The translations under genes and the position numbers were made by a program. Below, piece by piece: positions 57,220-64,000 of a stretch of 64,000 bases of DNA (its first letter is position 1; the number at the start of each line of letters is the position of its first letter). The DNA is from Haemonchus contortus (Eukaryota > Nematoda > Chromadorea > Rhabditida > Trichostrongylidae), in contig LS997566.1 of assembly GCA_000469685.2 (NCBI GenBank), positions 33,127,303-33,191,302 on the forward strand. The letters run 5' to 3'. The notes below the pieces were generated by a model. It was not told the origin of the DNA. It made no database searches and was given only the letters and a program-made list of their open reading frames with translations.

Positions 57220-57302
57220 GGGAGGGTACCCGTGGAAATCAGTAGATATTCAAAAGTCTTAGGAAAAATTAGAATAAGCTAATGATAAGAGAAAATTTCA
57301 AA

Positions 57303-57421
57303 AGCTTACGACACCTGGGATTCCCAAGCCGTCTCCGATCCAAGTACTAACCAGGCCCAACGTTGCTTAACTTGCCAGATCGGACGGGATGGCGTGCTTT
57401 CAACGTGGTATGGCCGTAAGC
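57303..57421 (-). rRNA. 5S rRNA, unit 7
   Basis: Full-length 119-nt copy. Confidence 0.96.
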
Positions 57422-57504
57422 GGGAGGGTACCCGTGGAAATCAGTAGATATTCAAAAGTCTTAGGAAAAATTAGAATAAGCTAATGATAAGAGAAAATTT
57501 CAAA

Positions 57505-57623
57505 AGCTTACGACACCTGGGATTCCCAAGCCGTCTCCGATCCAAGTACTAACCAGGCCCAACGTTGCTTAACTTGCCAGATCGGACGGGATGGCGTGCT
57601 TTCAACGTGGTATGGCCGTAAGC
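57505..57623 (-). rRNA. 5S rRNA, unit 8
   Basis: Full-length 119-nt copy. Confidence 0.96.
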
Positions 57624-57706
57624 GGGAGGGTACCCGTGGAAATCAGTAGATATTCAAAAGTCTTAGGAAAAATTAGAATAAGCTAATGATAAGAGAAAAT
57701 TTCAAA

Positions 57707-57825
57707 AGCTTACGACACCTGGGATTCCCAAGCCGTCTCCGATCCAAGTACTAACCAGGCCCAACGTTGCTTAACTTGCCAGATCGGACGGGATGGCGTG
57801 CTTTCAACGTGGTATGGCCGTAAGC
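57707..57825 (-). rRNA. 5S rRNA, unit 9
   Basis: Full-length 119-nt copy. Confidence 0.96.
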
Positions 57826-57908
57826 GGGAGGGTACCCGTGGAAATCAGTAGATATTCAAAAGTCTTAGGAAAAATTAGAATAAGCTAATGATAAGAGAAA
57901 ATTTCAAA

Positions 57909-58027
57909 AGCTTACGACACCTGGGATTCCCAAGCCGTCTCCGATCCAAGTACTAACCAGGCCCAACGTTGCTTAACTTGCCAGATCGGACGGGATGGCG
58001 TGCTTTCAACGTGGTATGGCCGTAAGC
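57909..58027 (-). rRNA. 5S rRNA, unit 10
   Basis: Full-length 119-nt copy; the spacer to its right has the GATGAG variant. Confidence 0.96.
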
Positions 58028-58110
58028 GGGAGGGTACCCGTGGAAATCAGTAGATATTCAAAAGTCTTAGGAAAAATTAGAATAAGCTAATGATGAGAGA
58101 AAATTTCAAA

Positions 58111-58229
58111 AGCTTACGACACCTGGGATTCCCAAGCCGTCTCCGATCCAAGTACTAACCAGGCCCAACGTTGCTTAACTTGCCAGATCGGACGGGATGG
58201 CGTGCTTTCAACGTGGTATGGCCGTAAGC
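58111..58229 (-). rRNA. 5S rRNA, unit 11
   Basis: Full-length 119-nt copy. Confidence 0.96.
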
Positions 58230-58312
58230 GGGAGGGTACCCGTGGAAATCAGTAGATATTCAAAAGTCTTAGGAAAAATTAGAATAAGCTAATGATAAGA
58301 GAAAATTTCAAA

Positions 58313-58431
58313 AGCTTACGACACCTGGGATTCCCAAGCCGTCTCCGATCCAAGTACTAACCAGGCCCAACGTTGCTTAACTTGCCAGATCGGACGGGAT
58401 GGCGTGCTTTCAACGTGGTATGGCCGTAAGC
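58313..58431 (-). rRNA. 5S rRNA, unit 12
   Basis: Full-length 119-nt copy. Confidence 0.96.
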
Positions 58432-58514
58432 GGGAGGGTACCCGTGGAAATCAGTAGATATTCAAAAGTCTTAGGAAAAATTAGAATAAGCTAATGATAA
58501 GAGAAAATTTCAAA

Positions 58515-58633
58515 AGCTTACGACACCTGGGATTCCCAAGCCGTCTCCGATCCAAGTACTAACCAGGCCCAACGTTGCTTAACTTGCCAGATCGGACGGG
58601 ATGGCGTGCTTTCAACGTGGTATGGCCGTAAGC
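58515..58633 (-). rRNA. 5S rRNA, unit 13
   Basis: Full-length 119-nt copy; GATGAG spacer variant to the right. Confidence 0.96.
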
Positions 58634-58716
58634 GGGAGGGTACCCGTGGAAATCAGTAGATATTCAAAAGTCTTAGGAAAAATTAGAATAAGCTAATGAT
58701 GAGAGAAAATTTCAAA

Positions 58717-58835
58717 AGCTTACGACACCTGGGATTCCCAAGCCGTCTCCGATCCAAGTACTAACCAGGCCCAACGTTGCTTAACTTGCCAGATCGGACG
58801 GGATGGCGTGCTTTCAACGTGGTATGGCCGTAAGC
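58717..58835 (-). rRNA. 5S rRNA, unit 14
   Basis: Full-length 119-nt copy; its upstream spacer differs by two bases (GCGAGAGG; ATATTGAAAAG). Confidence 0.96.
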
Positions 58836-58918
58836 GAGAGGGTACCCGTGGAAATCAGTAGATATTGAAAAGTCTTAGGAAAAATTAGAATAAGCTAATG
58901 ATGAGAGAAAATTTCAAA

Positions 58919-59037
58919 AGCTTACGACACCTGGGATTCCCAAGCCGTCTCCGATCCAAGTACTAACCAGGCCCAACGTTGCTTAACTTGCCAGATCGGA
59001 CGGGATGGCGTGCTTTCAACGTGGTATGGCCGTAAGC
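58919..59037 (-). rRNA. 5S rRNA, unit 15
   Basis: Full-length 119-nt copy. Confidence 0.96.
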
Positions 59038-59120
59038 GGGAGGGTACCCGTGGAAATCAGTAGATATTCAAAAGTCTTAGGAAAAATTAGAATAAGCTAA
59101 TGATAAGAGAAAATTTCAAA

Positions 59121-59239
59121 AGCTTACGACACCTGGGATTCCCAAGCCGTCTCCGATCCAAGTACTAACCAGGCCCAACGTTGCTTAACTTGCCAGATCG
59201 GACGGGATGGCGTGCTTTCAACGTGGTATGGCCGTAAGC
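59121..59239 (-). rRNA. 5S rRNA, unit 16
   Basis: Full-length 119-nt copy; last clean unit before the indel-rich stretch. Confidence 0.96.
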
Positions 59240-59322
59240 GGGAGGGTACCCGTGGAAATCAGTAGATATTCAAAAGTCTTAGGAAAAATTTGAATAAGCT
59301 AATGATAAGAGAAAATTTCAAA

Positions 59323-59447
59323 AGCTTACGACACCTGGGATTCCCAAGCCGTCTTCCCGATCCCAGGTAACTAACGCAGGCCCCAAACGTTGCTTAACTT
59401 GCCAGATTCGGAACGGGATGCTGCTTCAACGTGGTATGGCCGTAAGC
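59323..59447 (-). rRNA. 5S rRNA, unit 17, indel-rich
   Basis: About 125 nt, with several one- or two-base insertions and deletions compared with the consensus (e.g. GTCTTCCCGATCCC for GTCTCCGATCC). More like read error than biological decay. Confidence 0.75.
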
Positions 59448-59537
59448 GGGAGGGTACGACCGTGGAAATCATGTAGATATTCAAAAGCCTTAGGAAAAAT
59501 TTGAATAAGCTAATGACATAAGAGAAATATTTCACAA

Positions 59538-59664
59538 AGCTTACGACACCTGGGCTTTCCCCAAGCGTCTCCCGATCAAGTACTAACCAGGGCCCAAACG
59601 TTGCTTAACTTGCCAGAATCGACGGGAATGGCGTGCTTTCAGACGCTGGTAAATGGCCGTAAGC
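59538..59664 (-). rRNA. 5S rRNA, unit 18, indel-rich
   Basis: About 127 nt with scattered indels in homopolymers and elsewhere; the spacer is affected equally. Confidence 0.75.
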
Positions 59665-59746
59665 GGGAGGGTACCCGTGAAAATCAGTAGATATTTCCAA
59701 AAGGCTTTAGGAAAAATTAGAATAAGTATGTGAAGAAATTTTCAAA

Positions 59747-59867
59747 AGCTTCACGACACCTTGGGATTCCCAAGGCCGTCTCCGATCCAAGTACTAACCA
59801 GGCCCAACGTGCTTAACTTGCCAGATCGGACGGGATGGCGTGCTTTCAACGTGGTATGGCCGTAAGC
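59747..59867 (-). rRNA. 5S rRNA, unit 19, some indels
   Basis: About 121 nt; indels mostly in the 3' part of the gene. Confidence 0.8.
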
Positions 59868-59954
59868 GAGAAGGGTACCCCGTGGAAATCAGTAGATATT
59901 CAAAAGTCTTAGGAAAAATTAGAATAAGCTAATGATGAGAGAAAAAGTTTCAAA

Positions 59955-60076
59955 AGCTTACGACACCCTGGGATTCCCAAGCCGTCCCTCCGATCCAAGT
60001 ACTAACCAGGCCCAACGTTGCTTAACTTGCCAGATCGGACGGGATGGCGTGCTTTCAACGTGGTATGGCCGTAAGC
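59955..60076 (-). rRNA. 5S rRNA, unit 20
   Basis: About 122 nt, near consensus with a few inserted bases in the 3' part. Its upstream spacer is replaced by unrelated sequence beyond 60076, so this is the edge of the array. Confidence 0.88.
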
Positions 60077-61626
60077 GAAAATCCTGTGATAGAAGCAGGT
60101 AGCACCATAAGTGCTTCAGGAGTTTATCTTCAGGCCTCTTAAAGGCACAGATCCCGGAAATTTTGGGTAATCCAGACTATGTTGAAAAATGGACCACAAG
60201 ATTGAAAATAGTGCGGTGAAGGTGAAGAAACTGTGTGAATCGGTGTTTCCAAAGTGGAAAAGGCTTCGAAAAACCGTTGAAAAGGGGGCTGGATGAAAAA
60301 GAGATCAGAAAAATGAAGGAGAGTGGGGCATTTGCTACCTATACAATGGGTCTGGGTCCTGGTGCGAATAACAGACTACGGTGAGCAAGAATTCGTTCAC
60401 TTATAAGCATAAGTAAACAAAAGAACCATAGTAACAGTAAAAGTGCTCACCTTTTTCAGCCTCTAGGAGTAGGTAATTAAATAAGGGATCGCGGCAGCAA
60501 AAAGAAAAAGAGAGGAAAAAAGAATGGGAGAAAACATCGCCTCATCACGCAGCGATTTTCTGACTGTGTGTGGGTCCTAGAACGAATAGTTGCAATTCTT
60601 ATTGTCTCGACACTCGTATAATGTGACATCGATCGAGGAGCGTGAAAGCCGATTACGGCAGCAACAGAACTTCCACTGTGCCCCAAGCGCCGAGATTGTG
60701 GGAGCGAGTGGGTCTCCTCTACCACCCGTTGGGAGCTCTGAGAATCCCTAAAAGAAGAACTCAGTAACCTTCTTCATCGTGAACCGTGCCTTTAAAGTGC
60801 AGGTGGAAAATCAAAGGTAATCTTAAATATGCTTTTTACGCGGATTCTTCACAGCATAGCTTTCTGCTGAACTTATTTTCAACATAAGCAGCGACGGTAT
60901 GCACGTCGATTGACCATGGATTAGTAGCAATATTGTCAGTAAAGGAACAATTAGTGACGGTGAGCAGGTGGAAATCACTCTAGTGAAGCGTAAGTATCAA
61001 TTTTTATTGTGTTGTACAAAATATCACAAAGTAAATCCACCCCGACCGTGATGAAGCGAAACAACGATAGCTTCAAACTGAACACTAAATTATAATACAT
61101 ATTCTTGAGGACAGTCAGAGTTGTTGCTGTAGAAATGAGCCAGGACTACAATACAAGAGCCGACGTGGCCATCTCGTGTACACCGCAAACAATTTTCCCT
61201 CGGTAGAGCCTAAACATGAAGCTGTGTTGGAAACTGTCATAGAACCGTACTGAAGTATAATTGATAACTTTATAATTAAGCGAGCATTTAACAATAGAAA
61301 GAATCATTTCAAATATCGAAGAAAAAAATGCAACGTTGTGCTATGGGTGCCCCTGCCCTGGGTGTAATCCGAAGTCAGGTAATTCGCACTCGCCTCCGTA
61401 ATGACTCACTTGGGCCTCTATGCCACTACCAGCTCATGTCGAATGTGTGGAATAGAAAATTTGTTACATTTCAGAATATGAGAAAGAAAGCAATCCAAAA
61501 CAGAAAAAAAAATCCAGGAGAAAATAAAAATGTAACACTATAAGTTGTGGAAACTAGAGAGATTATGGATTAAGAGAAAAATTTATAGAGTAGGATGGGT
61601 GACAGAACTTCTCCCCGAATTCCTAC
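60077..61626. other. Gene-poor stretch after the 5S array
   Basis: No gene recognised. Short matches to dispersed repeats occur near 60350 and 60775. Open frames on both strands are short and without motifs. Confidence 0.35.
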
Positions 61627-61833
61627 TGGCATCTTTTATAGTCCACGACTAGTCGCGCGACCAGTCGCGCGACTGATCGCGCGACCGGTCGCTCAACTGA
61701 TCGCTCGACTGATCGCGCGATCTGCTCGGTACCGTCAACGGCGGCACCCATAACTAGCGCGGCCTCCTCGACCGATCGCGCGATGAGTCGCGCGACTGGT
61801 CGCGCGATTGATCGTGGACTATGAAAGATGCCA
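61627..61833. mobile_element. 207-bp foldback element built of GATCGCGCGAC-type units
   Basis: The ends are inverted copies: TGGCATCTTTTATAGTCCAC on the left, and GTGGACTATGAAAGATGCCA on the right. Inside, 10-12-bp units of the form (A/T)GATCGCGCGAC or CAGTCGCGCGAC repeat about six times in the left arm and about four times in the right arm. GCGCGC-like cores make the interior self-complementary at several registers. No coding; probably a MITE with a satellite-like interior. Confidence 0.75.
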
Positions 61834-62227
61834 CAGCAAGCGGCAGTAGTCGCGTGGCGACTGCCCTTTCATCCCACTGGAAATTCAAACCTCTCCCTCC
61901 CTCAATGCGCGCGACGTCGTTTTTGGGGAGAAGATACCGGACTCGAGTAGAATACATTCAATTCCCCAGTCGCCTGCACGCAAGCAAATCAGTGAAGTAT
62001 GACCTTTCTCACTTTTTCCAAAATATCGCAAATAATGTCCAGATATGACACTGATGTATGGTGTTTTCAAAGCACATTTCAGAATGACTTGAATTAAATT
62101 TTTTAACCTTCAGTTTGGCTATTCTGGAATATGCAGCCGCATTAATAATGGTAATAGAGATTTCAAACCGTAGAATCGGTATAAGTTGACCAGGAGCTCA
62201 GAGACCAACTGATTAGGCAAGGTCATT
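61834..62227. other. Short unannotated stretch
   Basis: No feature recognised between the two foldback elements. Confidence 0.4.
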
Positions 62228-63013
62228 TTAACCCATTGGCGACTGCGCCTTTTTAGCGTGTCTGGCGTGTGGAGCGCGCTTTTCGCGGGCTGCTGCTATG
62301 GCCCACTGACGGGGGAGAACGTCCATTGCGCGTGTCCGTCGAAAGTAGGTCACCCCGCCCACTCCGCGCGCGGAGATTCACACTGAGGTCTCGAGATGAC
62401 ATTACAGTACTACGAAGTGTCATTGGAGCAAATGATTTGCATTCGTCTGTGTTATCTTCTTTTCGAACTGACTGCCGTGGACCAAACGCAAAGCGTATGC
62501 CCCAGTGACAATTGCGACGCTGTCAAATATCGCGGGCCGAGTCGCCGCGTGCGTCGGCTGCGGCGTGACCTAGTTTTGACGGACACGCGCAACGAAGCGC
62601 ACCCGGGGGTGAGGGTTTTTACTAAATCATTTCCAAATGCGAATCTGTCTAGACACGAGGAAGCAGAAAAGATGAGAATGACATGTTTCGAATCATCTAA
62701 TACCTCAGCAAAGTCCCTTTACATCCTTTTTATATAAATTTGGTTACCTTTGGTTTTGTTCCTTTACCGATGCCCTCAAAAGTAACTTTGTTTTCTGTTA
62801 TCACTAAAGTGAGACGTAAACGTTTAACGGACCACTGCGCGTCAAGATGCCATAGTAGGTCATAAACCTGCTCGATACTTTAAAGGGTCAAAAAAATCGA
62901 AAATGAATGTCATACATGGAAAATAAAACTGTGGCCCGTATACGGGCCGCGCGGTCCCGGAAGCACGACAGGGCGTGGCCCGTATACGGGCCACGCGGTC
63001 GTCAATGGGTTAA
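62228..63013. mobile_element. piggyBac-like non-autonomous element, copy 2 (778 bp, TTAA-flanked)
   Basis: The left flank is TTAA, followed by CCCATTGGCGAC. The right end reads GTCGTCAATGGG and is followed by TTAA, so the TTAA duplication and inverted CCC/GGG termini are both present. The same terminal motif occurs at 8631-8840. Internal features: inverted GC-rich arms (near 62322-62365 and 62545-62595 sharing TTGCGCGTGTCCGTC), and two perfect 16-bp palindromes GGCCCGTATACGGGCC at about 62934 and 62977. No transposase frame. Confidence 0.7.
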
Positions 63014-64000
63014 GGGGAGAGGGTATGGGTGCGATGTAACCTAATTCCAGACCAAATTCAATCTCTTTATCAGGATGTATAGTGTTATGCTTGATCTGCT
63101 CACAGCGCACGGCTATTTCTTGCTAGTTGTCTCACCAATGTGGTACGCAGTACCGACCACGTTCACTGGGTCTGGCATCTTCCCCCAAACGGCGTGTCGC
63201 GTTCGCCGCACGCGATCGCGCGCTATGAAGGGAAGGACTTGAATTTCTAATTGAAAGATACGGAGAGTCGCCGCCGAACATCTGCCGCAGGCCAGGGAAT
63301 CCGGAGAGAAGCTCCGTTACCCACGTTCACCCTCTTTGCCTCAACATCAGCTCTATTTTCCTGGCTGTGGCTTTCCACGATTGCCCACCACCGGAAGTAT
63401 AGATATGGATCCTATTTAATCCGAAGCTGTTCTTTGCAATCACGTTGATGAGAAAGGTTAGTCATGATATACTGTGAGGACGAATAAGGCGTCATGTGGT
63501 ATTGTATACGGGCCAGCTCATTGCCGACTGTGAAATTTGTTAATGGCGTGCGAGGCTAGGCTTGATCGTTCGTCTCGCAGGTCCAAACTTCACATCAACA
63601 TCTTTATATCGAACTCAAGCAATAAGGAATGAAATCAGGTTTTGCACGCTCTCGACTAATTTCATAGTCAACAATGAGATGGCATAGAGCGCCACTTCGC
63701 GCTTATGCGAAATGCATCACTACTTTATACCACTTTCGTGGTTGCCATTTATGCCATTTATCGGGTATAAAAAAACTGGTAGATGAAACTGGTGGCCCTC
63801 GTGAAGTAGTGTATTGTTCAGAAGAAAACAGGAAAAATGCACTGAGCAATCATAAATGGATATGGACGGGATGACATCCTTCATCGCCTTTGATTCTTTA
63901 GGTCAACAAAAATTGCAATGAATTTTTGAGCTGTTACTCGAAGCGGATTAGCAGGAGAGAATTATAAGCAATGTAATAATAGGTGAGCGCATTATGTGTA
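63014..64000. other. Gene-poor stretch to window end
   Basis: No gene recognised. A half copy of the palindrome core (GTATACGGGCC) occurs near 63508. Confidence 0.4.

Larger units (their letters stand above)
56134..60076 (-). repeat. 5S rDNA tandem array, 20 units, 202-bp period
   Basis: Each unit has a 119-nt 5S gene and an 83-bp AT-rich spacer. Period is 202 bp through most of the array; one unit is 201. Spacers differ by only a few bases (GATAAG/GATGAG/GATAGAG), showing concerted evolution. The left end stops inside a 5S gene; the right end stops exactly at the 5' end of the last gene. No spliced-leader RNA gene lies in the spacer, unlike the roughly 1-kb C. elegans 5S/SL1 unit. Confidence 0.95.

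Noticed and set aside
56134..60076. Regular 202-bp repeats as a CRISPR array
   Set aside because: The repeat unit contains a full 5S rRNA gene, the spacers are all alike, and the organism is a eukaryote.
56134..60076. SL1 RNA gene in the 5S spacer
   Set aside because: The SL1 22-mer was looked for by eye on both strands in the 83-bp spacer and is not present.
62269..62737. Plus-strand frames of 79 and 113 codons
   Set aside because: They lie inside the TTAA-flanked GC-rich element and show no transposase motif.

Overview
The window looks like nuclear DNA of a strongylid nematode, most likely a hookworm. The coding genes are broken into many small exons with nematode-style TTTCAG acceptors. 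Several start codons sit directly behind such an acceptor, as expected for spliced-leader trans-splicing. A clade-typical family (ASP/SCP-TAPS secreted proteins) is present in four copies. Mariner, Penelope, RTE-like and Helitron-like remnants and many foldback MITEs fill the space. All gene models were assembled by hand from splice signals and family conservation; no alignment was run.

Layout. (1) 659-15532, minus: an 18-exon PP4 regulatory subunit 3 gene (smk-1/PPP4R3) with a 7-kb intron full of foldback elements. (2) 17818-19170, plus: a six-exon ESCRT-III gene (vps-60/CHMP5), divergent from smk-1. (3) 19593-26978, minus: an 11-exon FMN-dependent 2-hydroxyacid oxidase, convergent with vps-60. 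A Penelope-like element with 529-bp inverted arms sits in its third intron. The last exon of an unrecognised gene lies 146 bp upstream, suggesting an operon. (4) 27.4-32 kb: mariner remnant, Helitron-like end and a GC-rich foldback. (5) 32.2-51.3 kb: two large palindromes, each holding two head-to-head copies of one CAP/ASP secreted-protein gene (four near-identical genes). The non-palindromic spacer of the second palindrome is the reverse complement of the first. (6) 51-56 kb: gene-poor repeats. (7) 56134-60076: a 5S rRNA array of 20 units with a 202-bp period, transcribed on the minus strand. Its last units are riddled with small indels, as in an unpolished long read. (8) 60-64 kb: no gene seen, but two striking inverted-repeat elements, one flanked by TTAA on both sides.

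The housekeeping genes act separately: PP4 targeting in the nucleus, ESCRT-III membrane remodelling, and peroxisomal hydroxyacid oxidation. The most unusual part is the ASP locus. Its nested inverted duplication shows a mosaic pattern of shared variants that points to both inverted duplication and arm-to-arm gene conversion. It carries CAP proteins that lack the usual CAP cavity histidines. Two apparent splice-site lesions (hydroxyacid oxidase acceptor, vps-60 donor) and the ragged 5S end show that local assembly errors must be kept in mind.
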